In this document: piece by piece, positions 27,801 through 42,700 of the stretch
Layout of the letters: each line of letters starts with the position of its first letter
Position numbering within the stretch: position 1 is the first letter of the stretch
Assembly (NCBI GenBank): GCA_030549495.1
Contig: JAUIRK010000147.1
Location: 248,001-312,000 of the forward strand
Length of the DNA stretch: 64,000 nucleotides
Reading direction: 5' to 3'
From: Nectonema munidae
Lineage: Eukaryota; Nematomorpha; Nectonematoida; Nectonematidae
Notes under the pieces: generated by a model
What the model saw: only the letters and a program-made list of their open reading frames with translations
What the model was told of the DNA's origin: nothing
Database searches by the model: none
Translations under genes and position numbers: made by a program

Positions 27801-30685
27801 TTTCATAACTCTATTTTTCTTGGGGATTTTAATATCAATTTATTCGATATTAATCGTAAACAACACTCTTCTAGTTTCTTTAACTTGTTAATGCATCATC
27901 ATTTGATTCCAGCAGTAACAAAAGCAACCCGTTATCAAGCCTTCACTCTAATTGATAATATATTCATTCCTCATGAGTATACATACACTTGTTTCAATCT
28001 TGTAACATCTATTTCAGACCATATTCCTATCATTCTCAGCTTAGACTTAAACTCTCACTCCAATCTAAAATCTAGTAAGCTCATACTAAAATTCAACGAA
28101 AAAAAGTTTTTTGAACATGTACTTTCAATTGATTGGAAAATTATGAGCTACGAAAACAATCCTGATATAATTATTAGCACATTCAATAATATTCTTCAAA
28201 ACTGTGCAATTCAATCAAAGACAATATGCCAATTTTCACATAGATCCAAGTATCTCAAGGAGATTTCGAATTGGGCTACACCTGAGCTCTTGTAGCTGAT
28301 TAAAAATCGTGATATGCTTTATTACAAACTGAAAAAAAAAGAAAGAATACAAAATCGATTATTATTTAAAATAAAAATATTGTGAGTTATGTAATAAAGT
28401 CAAACAGTTATGTAAAGTCTTGAAAGGTAATTACTATGAAAAATTATTCATGAATAAGAGTAGTAAAGATATTTGGAAAAACATTAATAGTTGTATCAAA
28501 AAGAAGCCAGACACAACGTTAGTTCTTAAGCAAAATGGTGATCCCATAACCGACAATAAAAATCTCTGCAATATTATAAATAGATTTTTTTTAATTCAGA
28601 CACCAGAATACGAGAATTCAGATTTTTTGCGATACTTACCTCGAGTGTATTCAACCTTCTCCTTTAAATATTTATGCCTTAATGATGTCCTTATAGGTAT
28701 TGATGGCTTGAAAAATAGTAAAGCTGAAGACATTTATGGATTGTCAGCACTTCATTTAAAAACAGTCAAAAACATAATTGCTTTTCCATTGCTCTCTGCA
28801 TCTAACACTTGTATCAAGTGTTCGACTTTTCCATCGTCCTTAAAACTAAGCAGATGCATACCTATATATAAGAGAAAAGGTGACAAGTATGAAGTTTCAA
28901 ATTATAGACCTATTTCTTTAATAAGCGTGATTTCTAAACTTTTCGAAAAAATAATCTCTTCACAAATTCTCAATTATATAAACACTAATGACATATTTCA
29001 TCCTTTACAGTTTGGTTTTAGAAAAAAATTATCTTCAGTTGATGCTCACTCTTTTCTAATAAACAAATTATTTGAGTATTTAGATAACAAAGACGATGTG
29101 CTTGTAGTTTTTCTTGATATATCAAAAGCCTTCGACTCAATATCCCATCACAAACTTCTAGTAAAACTGAAAAATTATGGTTTTGATACTGCGAGTATAA
29201 AGTTCACTCAGTCATACTTTTCAGCTAGACTACAAGTTGTTAATGTGAACGGTTACTTCTCAGATCCTTTAACAATTATGAGGGGTGTACCCCAAGGTTC
29301 AGTTCTAGGACCACTTCTGTTCTTAATCTATATCAACGATATCATTTTCTCTAACCCAAAAAGGTGTATGATTGGTGTTATGAGAACGATTTATGTATTA
29401 ACCATGCCAAAACTGTTCATATGTTTTTTACCAACAAGAGAAAGTATCCGAGCTTTTTAAAAAATAGCAATATTAAACTATCAAAATCTCATAATTTTCT
29501 GGGCCTTGTTCTTACTGATAAACTAAGATGGGATGAGCATATCAGACATCTCTCGAACAGAATCAGCCATATTATTGGGTTACTCCACCACTTCAAGTTT
29601 TTTCCTGAATATATAAAATTAGAAATGTACAGAGCACTCATATTGCCACACTTAACTTACAGCATAATAAATTGGGGTTATTCCAATCTATCAAGTCTGT
29701 TAGTGTTGCTAAAAAGGGCTCTAAGATCAGTCTTCAATATCAAGTACAGAGCGCATACTTCTAGATTCTTTAAACAGAACAATCTTCTGAAAGTTGAAGA
29801 CATCTATAGTAAGCAAATTTGTCTCTTTTTATGGAAAGTAATGAATGAAGTTTCACCTAATTTTATGAATGACTGGTTTGTATTCAGGTATGAATTGCAA
29901 CAACATTCATTTAGATGCAAAAACAAGCTTGATTTACCATTTTATAATCATAAATCCAGTCAGAACACATTAAAGTTCAGATCTATTAAATTGTGGAACA
30001 CCTTTCTTTGCAGTTTCATTGACGTACACATTCCCTATTCAACTCTTAAATACAAACTAACATTACATTTCACTAATAATTATGAAACTTCATGCTCTAA
30101 ACCTAACTGTTATAATTGTTTAAATTAAAACAATCCCAGTACTAAGAATACCAAGTCATTTTTCTCTTCTTTGTCAGTTTCTTTTTTTCTCTTTTTGCTT
30201 CTATTAATTCTTTTCCTTACCTTTCATTATATATATATATATAATGATTAATTTTTATTTGTTATGCTAGTTAAATATGTTTAAACAAAACTTTTATTTG
30301 TTTTCTTACATTCTATATTTTAATATCATCATCATTGTTTACCTTTTTAATGTAATATTATACACTTTGATCATAAAACATTTTTCAACTGTTATTATAT
30401 TTTCTGTAATATATGTCTTTTCCTTACTTTGGAACTTGTCTACACTTTATAGCAAATCGTGTTCCAAATTTTCATTCAGCGCTCCAAAGAAATTTTCTTT
30501 TTGAATTCTTATCCTAATTTGAAGCACCTCCTATCTACCGCTATCCTCTTGTGGCAATATAATCTTTTTCAAATCCCTTTTACCCTTATATAAATTCTTT
30601 AAAGTATTTCTGTTACGGCTTATTTAAGCTCTTGAAATACTTGAGCAATGTTAATGTTTCTTTCTTTTTTAACTTGCATAATAAA

Positions 30686-30716
<31 letters not shown>

Positions 30717-33700
30717 GCTTATTTATCAAAAACAGAATTGCCTGCAAATATATTGCACAATTTTTCAAAATGAGAACGAAAATTCATTATCCATTTTTTT
30801 ATATCAATATCAATTTGATTAAACTTAATAATAAATTTGTCATTTCAATATATAATTTTATTTTCTAATATAGCAATATCAATTTTATTAAATTTGATCC
30901 TATATTTTTATTTTTTTTCTAATTTATTCTGTTAGTTAAAATTGGGAATGCCTATCTTTACTTATTAAATATCGGGAGTGCTTTTCTTTACTATAGTCAT
31001 TTTTGGGAGTGCTCATCTTTACTTGATCCAATTATTTTAACAATTATAATTGTGGATTTAATGAATTCAATACTTTTCTGTTTGCCTATTTTGTTAATAG
31101 GAATTTAAATATTCCCTAATTTGCTTAATAGTTGTAAGCAATGTGTGCAGAAATGAGTTAAACAAATTAACTTGAATTTCAGTATCTAGAGTTTTTCCAT
31201 GCTTCCAAAGATACTTAAAACTTTTTTACATTTGAATTGCTCTTGAAAATCATTATTTGATAGATAAAATGGTGTAATATAAATATTTTGGTTTTCAAGG
31301 ATGTTTACGAAATTGCTATTATGCCGCAATTCAGTTATTTCAATATGATGGAGACTTGTAACTTTTTATTCACAAGATTTTTTATCATTAAACATAATTT
31401 CCAAAAATAGTATTGTCACTTCAAGTTAGTCGTTGGCTCGCAGTCTATCCTTTCGTCACCAATATTATATTTGACATACATGATTACGTGATCTTATCAT
31501 TAGTTTCATTTTGCCAAGTAATCAAAATCTCAATGCGATTTGACATCTTATTTTGAATTATTTTCGAACATTTTAAAAGTAAAAAAGACAATGCGCAAAG
31601 TACACTTAAATCAATCTATTTTCCATTAGCATATCTAAATTAATCCAAGTAGGTTGCATAAACGGGGTGTGACTTTTTTTAGGCAATCATACGCAATTTT
31701 TTTTCATTATGTGTAATTTTTATTCAATTTTTCATATCTTATCTTTTCATTTCATTTTTTTAGAATCATTTGAAGATTTTTTATTCAAGACTCAATATAC
31801 TTATTATTATACCTGAAGAGTATGATTGCGTGTGATTGCGTAAAAAAGTCACACCCAAATAAACGGACCCTAGCAGACGCACTTTGTTTCAGGTTAGAAA
31901 GAGGCAGGCATGCAAAGCTTCTTTGCTCATCCTTTGATAAAAGTGGCATCAAATCCCTCTCTCATCAATAAAAATAATCGATGGTGCTTTCAACAATAAA
32001 ATGATTTTTTGTTTGAGAAATAAAATTTATTATAAGCTGGCTTAGAAAATGTAAACGCTAATTATCTTTTGCAAGTACTTTCTTCAAAAAATATTTCAGC
32101 CTCTTTTAAACGAGTTCACGAAGATATCAAATTGCTACAAGTCATTATTGAGATTGAATTTTATTAACTCACTTCATTCCATCGTGAGTTTGAGCTGATG
32201 CAAACGAATTCTGGATGCTGACGTACTTTTATATCAAATGACATTTTGATTGCTTTTAACAACTCGAAAAATTGGAAGAAAATATTTGGATCAATAGTCA
32301 TCCACGAAACATTCAATTCGGCAATAAAGACTTAATAGTAGCAGTGATTTTGTAGCTATAGCTAGCTAGTTATGTTGTTACCTCGCTAAGCACTAGTTGG
32401 TTGGGTAGTTAGATAAAAATTAATTGGTCAGTTGATCAGTTGTTTTAGGTATAGTTTATTGGTTATTTATTTAGTTAGTATTAACAAATTTTCACAGAAA
32501 AATCAACCATTTTTTTATAAATACAAATCATGAGGATACTAAGTATATAGGCGTTTCTTCCAGTTCAAGATGAGTTACCTGAAATTATGTTTGGCAGAAA
32601 CGTATTGAGTATTTTTTGTTCAAAATCAAAGCGCGTCTATTTCATCATTCTCTTATTTTTAATTAACGTTTTAAGCGCAAGCACACGCCTTTAACTTCAC
32701 CTATTCTTCTATAAATCCTATATACCTGGAAAAGAAGATGAGGAAGTCAATCGATTGCAGTAAAACTACATCGATGTCCTTAATTACAACAAAGTACACC
32801 CCAGGTGTGCGCAAGTAGATAATGGCTTAACTCTTTGAGGACCAGGATTCCGAAGACTAATCGTCTGTTTTCTTTTTCAATGCAATTTTCTATATTCAAT
32901 AAAGCGAACGATTTCCATTTCTTGGGACACTACTCTCATACTGCTCTCAAATGTTTAAGGCGCTACCCTTTCCATACATTCTCTTTACTCGTTTAGTTTT
33001 AAAGTGAAATGCGGAGAAGGAGTTAGGAAAGCGATACGTACCTATCATGAAGCAGACTCGTTTCGAAGTTCGCAAGACTCGGTAAGTGAGCGGCTTTTTG
33101 AGCGAGTAGTAGCGATCGAAGGAGATGGCGAGGAGATTGAGGACGCTGGCGTTGCTGAGCAGGTAGTCGAGTGCGAGGTACGTGTCGCAGACGAGGGGGC
33201 CCATGGTCCACTCCTTCTGCACGATGAAGATGGTGTAGATGGGCATGGAGATGATGCCGATGAAGATGTCGGCGATGGCCAGGCTGAAGAGGAAGTAGTT
33301 GGATAGGGAGGAGGACAGCTTCGCGTTCAGCTTGAACGAGACCAGGACGAGCGTGTTGCCGAAGATCGTCAGGAAGATGAGAATGCTGCAGAACACGCTC
33401 ACTACCACCTTCTCCGTTATCGGTCTAACAACAGTCACATCAAATGCTATAAAAGCCCTTTCCTCAAAAGTCGCTCAGTAGAATGATCATTTAGATTTTA
33501 GGGGCAGGAGGAGGGAGACAAAAATGCTAAACGACATTCAAGCTCAGCAAAATGTACAAAAGTTTACTGAAATCTGTCAAATTTTTCATACTTTAATTCG
33601 TTAGTGAGAAATACAAAGGAAAATCGTAATATTCTCAATTTATTATTTTTTAATTTTCATCAACTTTTACTCAATCCAATATTTTTATGATAAGTATTTC

Positions 33701-36700
33701 TTTATGCTAACACATATGCATTGCCATCTTCTCTCTAAAGTTTTAAGAAATATAAAACTTGCGTTTAGCTATTATGATATTCTCACATCCGCATCCAGAT
33801 CCGCTAGGATGTCAAATTTGATATCCACATCCGCATCGGCGAATACAAAAATTCCCCATTTGATACATCTCTAATATTATATATATATATATAACTCCAA
33901 ACACTTTAAGAGGTTGAACACGGGAGACAGCCATATTTATACTGTATTTGTTGACTTTTTATCAGAAAATTTACTCTAAGTTTGATTTTGATAGAAGTAA
34001 ATGGAAAGACATTTGTGTAAAAATTATGTTTTTTACTATAAATTCTTTGAGCGGTATTAAATTTGAAGGTTTAAATTTCTATGTAGGATTATGTCGAATT
34101 ATATCCAATAATTTCTGTGTTGGTATAAAATCAATGTTAGAAAAGAAGAAATTAGTGCTTTGAATATTTTATCATCAAGAACTTAATGTCATTTTGATAA
34201 ATTGAAAAGTTATTGGGCAGAAAACCATCTTCTTGAGTCATGAGCGTGTGGCAGAAGAAACTCACAACAACGTTCTCCGTTATCGGTCTAAGAACAACCA
34301 CCTTAAAAAGCTTTTTTATCAGGTTCTTAGGATAAAGCAATGTTCTCTTTAATTTATTGAACATCCGCGCGTATCAATAAAAGTTTTCGAGGACAGATTG
34401 GGCTTACGTGTTAGCTGAAGAAAGAGCATAAAGTGATGAAAACAGTTGTCCCTCAGCAAACTTTGAATTTTGCATTGGCTTCAAAACGTTTTATACCAAA
34501 GGCAGGCATTTCGTACCCAGTTTGGATGTTTAGCACACAAGACTCCATACGCACGAATTGTCTTGGCTGTGAAACATCCTGCACTCGATTTGTTATAACG
34601 TTTGTGTCTCTTTGCAGTTTATATCAATAGCTTTCAAAATAAATGAAGTCGGTATGCAATAAATTTTAGGTGGAATTTTTTAAGTATTTCAAAAAAAGGA
34701 CAAAATTAGCTTAATTTTTGTAAGCTTAATGGTTTGAATATTATTTTAAATCTTTAATTATTTGGAGTCGGAGACGGATTTTTGTAAATAGTACCTGAAA
34801 ATGGAATCGGAGTCAGATATTTTTCCTTCAAATTAGCAATCCTGGTAAAAAATTTTATATTTTTTAATTTCAATCATTTCTTTGATAAATAAAATATGAA
34901 GCCTCAGAACACTTTTGATCCATTCGACAACAAAGTCTGTATATGATTCTGAGTGAAAAAAATCAAGAGTATCCTAAAAAGATGATGTATTCATCATCAT
35001 CCATTTTGCCTTCGAGGTCTGGTTATTGTTCCCAAAGAGTCGGGGTCAACCAGTTTCCTGCAACAACTACGCCATTTCATTCTTTCTTTAGCATCACTTC
35101 GCACAAGCTTTCTTTTTTTCCATATCGTGGTGAATCACTTCATTCCATCAATCAATTCATCTTTTATCTTCTTTACAACGTTCCCTTCGGACATCCTTTC
35201 GATATGACCAAACCAACGTTATCTATTCTCTTCTAAATGCACTTCTATAACCTCAATTCCAATTTTCTTTCTCAACACATCGTTGGCAATCCTATCTTTC
35301 AGCGTCTTTCCCCACATCATCCTAATCATTCTCATCTCAGTTGTTTGTAGCCTTCTCGTGTCAGCCTTCTTCATCACTCAACATTCAGAATCGTAACAAA
35401 TCGTACTTCTAACGCAAACTTTATACAGTCTTGCTTTTAGTTCGTCAGATAAAAAATTTCCACACAGTAAGCGGGATAATTCCTTGAACTTTTTCCAACC
35501 TAGACGTATTCGCGCTCTCACGCTACTAGAAACATCACTGTTGCAATTGATCATATCGCCCAAATAACAAATCATCAACAACATCGAACGTATCATCTCC
35601 TAATTTGACTTTTTCAACAAGAGTACTTACGCTGTCTCCATTTTTGCACTTTCTACAAACACTAAATTCACTGCAGAAAGAGAGCCCTTTATAGAGGAAC
35701 ATCTTTTGTGAACCCACTTATTACAAGTGTTACATAAAATGGCGTTTCTCATTACCCTCAGTCCACATAATGAACAGGGGTCACCACTACTCACTTCCTT
35801 GACAGGATTAGTTTTATTACTCTTCCAAGTGCTCTTTTCCATTCGGTATACTTAACATTCAACTCATCCAAACTATCACCCACAACTACCAAATCATCAG
35901 CATACAAAAATTCACAATTATTTTTCGGGATTTCCGAGCTCAGAGCATCTATCACTATGATAAACAACAAAGGACTTATTACGGACCCTTGATGAACACT
36001 AACATTTATTTTAAACCACTCTGAAAGCTCACCTTCGATTGCTGTTCTTAAATCTCGATACATTTCCATTACTGCATTCACTTCAAACTCAGGTATACCC
36101 TTCTTTCTTAATGCCCAACGTATAACATTCCTAGGAACTGAATCAAAAGCCTTCTGAAGATCGACAAACGCTATATACAATTTTTTTCCAACTCTTAAAT
36201 ACTTCTCAATCAGTTGCCTCATTATAAAAATTGCGTTTATAGTGCCTTTTCCTGGAGTAAACCCCATTGCAGATCATCAATATCAACTTCGCTCTGATCC
36301 TACCTTCAAACACTCTTTCTAAAACCTTCATACCGTGATTCAGCATTTTCAGACTTCCCTAATTCTTACACTCTTTTGCATCGCCTTTCCCATTGTACAA
36401 CGGAACTAGAACGCTTTTTCTCCAACTTTCTGGCATTTTTTCTCCATTCATCATTTGATTTCCAATCTTTGCTAACTCATTTTCCAATTGACACATCTCA
36501 ATCACCTCAATAGGTACACCACTTGGGCCAGCCGACTTACCATGTTTCATCTTCAATATAGCGGCCTTTATTTCCTTTGCTGTTATTAGCCTTACTGGAC
36601 CCTGGATAATATTGTTACTGGAAGAAATTTCCCAAGAATTTTCATTATTGAAAAGTTCTTCACAGTACTCTTTCCATGTTTACAATCTGTGTTCTAGATC

Positions 36701-39700
36701 AAGATGTTTGTTTCCATTTTTATCTGATATGCAAGGCACGCCAACAATATCTTTTTTATTTCTAGTGGTTTTGCCATTTAAAAGACTTTTCTCATTCTTT
36801 CTTCTGGTCTCAAATTCTTTTAATTCCCCTTTAACTTCGTCAGTCATTGCCCTCCTAATGACCTTTTTGTGCCTCTTTCCTGCTCTCCACATAATCCTTT
36901 CTAGCTAACTCCGTTTTTACTTTACGCCAATTTTTGTATTTTGATTTCTTATTTTTAACTGCATTCTTAACATCCTGGTCATTCCACCACCAACTCTTTC
37001 TTTCTCCTCTAGATTTCGAGACGCCGCACACTTTTTTCATAACATTTGATAAAACCTTCATCTTGTCATCCCAGCAATTGGCCTCTTCCAGAACACGCTG
37101 TGCTTCTCTAACAAACTTTTCCTTTGTACGATTCTATTTCAGTTTCCAAGTTTTCACTCTCTCTTTCTTTTTCCTATTAATCGTTCGTTTCGGATTAAAA
37201 ATCATGTCCGTAACTAACAGTCTATGTTGAGTCATCACTTCTTCATCAGCAATCACTTTCACGTCCTTAACTTTATCGCTTTTTCTAACCAATATATAAT
37301 CTGTTACACTTACTTTCCCGCCCGAATCAAAATTTATCAATTTTTCCTTCTCTTTTTTGAAACAGGTATTGACAAACTTGAGGTCAAAACTATCGGCAAA
37401 CTCTAGCAGCATTTCTCCCTCTTTATTTCTTTTTCCAAAACCAAAACCTCCGTAAACGTCTTCGAAACCTTCAGCATCTCTACCAACATGTCTATTGAAA
37501 TCAACAAGAACAACGCACTTACCCTTTACTTTCATCATCACTTCAGTCAAACAATCGTAAAACTCCAATTTTTCTTCTAAACTAAGACCAACCTGTGGTA
37601 CCTAGGCAGATACAAATGTCACCACTTCTTCGTAACCAGTCATCTCCACAGTGCCCGCGCTACCTATATAATTTTGGGGCACGTGCCCCCCCCCCTGTAT
37701 TAATCATTGCCCCCCCCCCCTAAAATTTTTGGTTTTGCCCCATGCACTTTTTAAAGGACATATAAATAAGCAAAAATTGTACACAATAATCTTATATAAA
37801 TGCTGGTGTATGTGTATGTATAATATGAGATTTCTATAGGTTTTTATACAGAAGTACTTGATGCTTTTCAGCAAAGTAATATAGGATATAAAGTAATATA
37901 GGAAATAAATTTTTTGCAAATGTGTTTCTTTGCCCCATTTCAGCCCCCCTTGAAATTTAGCCTTAGCGCGGGCACTGCATCTCCATAATAATTACTCTAC
38001 TTGACACTCTTCTAACACTAAATAAAGATGATGTATTGAAGGGGATATATATTTTACATCAAAATTAGGGTTTCTTTTCTCTCAAACCTGAAGGATTTCT
38101 CTATCTATCTAGTCAAGTTAACTCATATATTTACATTTGAGGTTAACTTTTATCATTCAATAACTCAAGAAATAGTTTGGAATTAATTTCATCATGTCTG
38201 AATCGTAAATCTATGGGCGCACATCCTGAGGGAGCATTTCGCTCCACCAATAATTTTGAATATTTCAACTTTATATTAACACTTGTTAGGCTGGTGAGTA
38301 GAATTTCCATATTACTTTACTTGTTTTAAGGTTTAGTCTCAGATACAAATTCTCACTAAATAAATTTTAAAAATTATAAAAAAGTATCTCTTTCCCCTCT
38401 CTCCAATAATTTTAAGGATGTGAGGCAGTGGTATTAAAAGAACATCTCATAATGAGAACACTAAATCGATCAATTTTGAGATTAAAAAGCTCTCTAGCAT
38501 CTAAAGTAAATAATTCTTTTAAAAATTATATTTCAACCCCAGTCAATTTATCTTCCATTGTGTGAAATTACATGAACGCTTTGATTATTTGCTTTGTTAG
38601 ATTTAAATTACATGATATATACTTGTTACGAAAGGAGTATGTGCACTTTCTTTATATAAAATAACAATTAGCAATAAATCTTTAAAATAGGATATACACA
38701 TTGCAAATGAATTAAAGTTTTGTCATCACAAATCACGTCACATGAGTTTTTACATTTACCATCACAAATCATACTGTTTTCAATCGAACTTTAGTAAAAT
38801 TGGTCGTTACTTAAGTGCCATGATCAGTACAATAATTCTACAATAATGATTCATAAAATCAATAAGAAAAATACAACTACAAAGATTTACGCAATAATTT
38901 CACAGAATTAACTGTCAAAACCTCTACGATATTTTGAGGCCAAATTGAAAGAATCTACGTTAACAGAATATAGTAGATGTGACAACAGACTTTAAGGCGG
39001 ACTACGAGCAGATGCAATGTCAAGTTCAAACTATTTTTTAGCATATGAATTTTAAAAGTTCACGACATTTTGTAAACAAGGCATAGTTAAAAAACTGGCT
39101 AGGAAACGTTCAAAACGAGGTATGAAATGTCCCTGGAACGTATGTCCAGCACCATCGAATTGCAACCCCGGATGTCTTGACAACCTTATTAGGGGTCGAT
39201 AACGCAAGGTCGTGGGTTCGTTACCGCAAAAAGCCAGCTTCCCTCATAGTTCGATACAGGCAAGGGCAATTGTGCCTTTTTGATGAAAACCCCAAGGCAC
39301 CTTTACCTTTACGATTACTTAAAACATTTACGTTCCCGGAGAAGAACTCATTTATCGAAGTTTGATGGATATCTTTAAGGTAGGGTTTTGTCCGTGATAT
39401 CTCGTGGTAAAAATTTTTGTGAGGGCATCAAACTGAACGTATTTATTTCTATTGTTGGTATTTTAGCGCCTTGCGAGAAGCACATGTGGAATACGAACAG
39501 CAAATTTTGTTCAGAGTGGTTTGGTGCTGGATTCAATATATCTGTTACATTTGTGTTTGAACTTTGAATTGATCAAAGCCACACGCTTATTCCTACATTA
39601 TTTTGCAAGATTAATATCAAGTAATGGATATTACTACATTCGACACAAACACACATTTCCAACTACTATAGCAATTACATATTTGTTTGATGGCTAACAT

Positions 39701-42700
39701 TAATATAAACAGAGCTCTTGGTCCGGTAAAACATACAAAAAAATTCTCACTTTTTTAGTAAAGAAAGTGAAACACCAGAGCCTAGCTATGAGCTTTTGGC
39801 ACCTCTACATTTTATTTCACACCTAAATTTCAATGAAACAAAAAATTCTATAGTTTTAACATGAAATGATTACTGCTCAATATGTATATTATGAATTTAA
39901 ATAAACCGAATGCAGAGAACATATATTTAATGAAACGATTTTGGAGCGGTGTGGCTTAATTGTAGATTAGAGGATTGGTGACACCTAATTCTAAGCAAGC
40001 AGATTTGGTGGTGCACGTTGTCCAAAGAAAATTTTGGTAGATTCGGATTTACAAGATGTGGTCGGTGTAGGCAGATTTGTTCCATCTGCGTTGGTCCGGG
40101 TTAACAAAATGCAGGGCAATGTAGGTATGGACTTATTTATTCCGACCACGAAGACGGGGGGGGGGGGGTTCTTTTGTATGTTGCAAGTTCTACAATTTAG
40201 AAAGAAAGAAATGTGTTAGAGCAGAGATGGTGTATGCCTCTGAAACTGTCCATATCTTTTCTGCATTCATCATTTTGCCATATTTTAATACCAAAATTCG
40301 TGAAAAACAAACTATTCAGCAATAAATAGCAAAATTGAGAAACAAAAAATTTTGAAAAGAAGGCAATCTTTTTGGGAGGAACAAGTATTATGCGTGTCCC
40401 AAAGCGATCGATAAGGGAGGGGTAATGAGTCCAGCTTCCAATTTGGCTCTCAATTGCTCATCTCATATTTTCACGCACCCTTTCGACTCTTCTTATTCCA
40501 CTCCAATGCCTACTTTCCTAGCCAACACTGATATTTATGAATTTTCCGGCATCGACGTCTTCCTGCATCCAAATCAAATGTTATTTCTTACACCATCAAA
40601 CTGTTTGTACTCAAATCAATTCTCTTTTAATTATTCAATCATGTGACGACAACCTATTTTGGTTTGTTCACTTTTTAAAATAAATCCTTTAAATCCTTCC
40701 TTTCTGGAATTTATTTTGCCTAATGTATACACTTTCTTATACTCCACTCCCTCTGCCTCTTAGAATAAGCTTTGCCACGATGTGTTTAGTGTGTATAGAG
40801 CAGGTACTCTCCTGTGTACTCTCAACTATAGTTGATAATTCATAAGCATCTTAACAATTTTACCTTCGTTTGCTTTTTCAAATAGATTTGTATATAAATC
40901 TCCTGTTTTTTAATAAATATCATCTGATTTTTCTGATCAGGAAAGGGTTAATGAATGAATGAATGAATAATATACCTTTATATTACACGATAAAGATAAA
41001 TAAAGCATGATTACACTGTTGATTTTGACTGTTAGAGGACCTGTGTGACACGTGTGTATGAAGAAACGAAAATGGTCTGCTTAAATTCACCGAAAAAGTT
41101 AGCAGACGATTACCCTTCAAAATTCTGGTCCTCAAGTGTTAAAGTTTCCACTCAAAAGAGTCAAAGGCGAAGCGGAATCAGCCATCTGAGAGTTGATCTC
41201 TGAGTGTCAGTCTGAAATTTTACGAACGAATTCGCGTCGTTTAGAAGCCTCTTTTGAAAGAACGCAGTAGCGTTGTGTGGTACAAGAGTAGACAAGTGCA
41301 ACATCAGAACCTCTCCTGTAGAATCCTCAACTCGATACACTTTCACTATTGTATCACGCAAATTGAATACATTCAATTCCTTTATACGCGATGCTTTGAA
41401 TTTGATTTTTAATTTTTAGGCTAGAAATTGCGCTAAAATTAATTCAATTTTCCCATTAAAATTCCCTTTCTATGAAAGCGCATCTTATTTAAACTACCAT
41501 TGCTAATGATCGATAAACCCTGTATTCAAATCAAAGAATGAAACACGCTTTTAATTTGAAAAGTTTTCGAAACTGTAGTGCATGCGTTTTTCGAAGAATA
41601 GGGCTTAGATATTTTTACACATGGTTTAGTCTGTTTTCCCTATCTAAACCAATTTAAATCTGATGTCACAAAAGTGAAACATCGCATAGAAAATCACACT
41701 TACCTCAGCTGAACATTGAAAAGAGTCTGATTGGTTAAGTTTTTATCAAAAATCAACAAGAAGTCGACTCGCTAATACTCCTCGCAATAGAGCACTGCAC
41801 TTGTATCGGGGTGTTAGTTGAAGAAAATATGGGAGACGAGCATGGATGAATTTTATTTTGTGAAAAAAGAGCGAGACTCAAATTAGATTAACTCTGTATG
41901 TATAGTCTATTCCGTCTATCTCAGGAATGCTCAACCTTTTTGAACAGTGGGACAAAAATGCATTTTTTCTATACCATTTTTACTTCGAAATTGTCATTTT
42001 CAATTCTAATTTGTCTTTTTTAAGTTATAAATTGTCTTTTTTCAAATCGAAAGAATCCTTTTTCAATTCTAATTTGTCTTTTTTAAGTCCTAAATTGTCT
42101 TTTTTCCATTTTATTTTGTATTTTAGAGAATTTTTGACCTTTTTCGTATATGCGCAAAACTTTTGACCTTTTTCGTATATGCGCAAAACTTTTGACCTTT
42201 TTCGTATATGCGCAAAACTTTTGACCTTTTTCGTATATGCGCAAAACTTTTGACCTTTTTTTTTATATTTCTGGAAATATTGCAAATTAAATGCATAATC
42301 AGTAAAACGTTTGACATAACGGAAAAAAAAGTTTAATTAAGTTAATGGAAATCCCAGGAAAGCCTTGAGAATCATCAGCTTTCATAGAATTCATAGCGTC
42401 CAATAAATGAGGATTTTTTGAAATTAAAAGAGGAGGAGGCAGTTTTAATGCATCTATTAATATCAGAAGTAGTTTAAAGTTGTCATTAATAACAAGAGAC
42501 TTGAACTTCTTAGCAACAGTTAGATTGTCATAAGAAACTGCGCAACTTCATCCAATAGAGATTTTTTAGTTTTACATTTCACGTCATTCAACTTAAGATG
42601 TGAGGAAGAAAATGAGGAGAGTGGGAAATATGTTTCAAAAAGAATTTTAAAAGCTTTTTTCTTTTTTTCACATGTTATGCAATACTCTTTTCTCAATCAT

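Noticed and set aside
33004-33306. 100-codon plus-strand frame over receptor exon 2
   Set aside because: It is the antisense shadow of the GC-rich exon; the minus strand matches the receptor family residue by residue.
32825-41150. One 8.3-kb piggyBac element between the TTAA ends at 32825 and about 41.14 kb
   Set aside because: The ends look related, but receptor exon 2 and two other element families lie between them. Separate insertions or solo ends are simpler.
42025-42317. Minus-strand frames of 86 and 64 codons
   Set aside because: They read a 29-bp minisatellite that rotates through all three frames.
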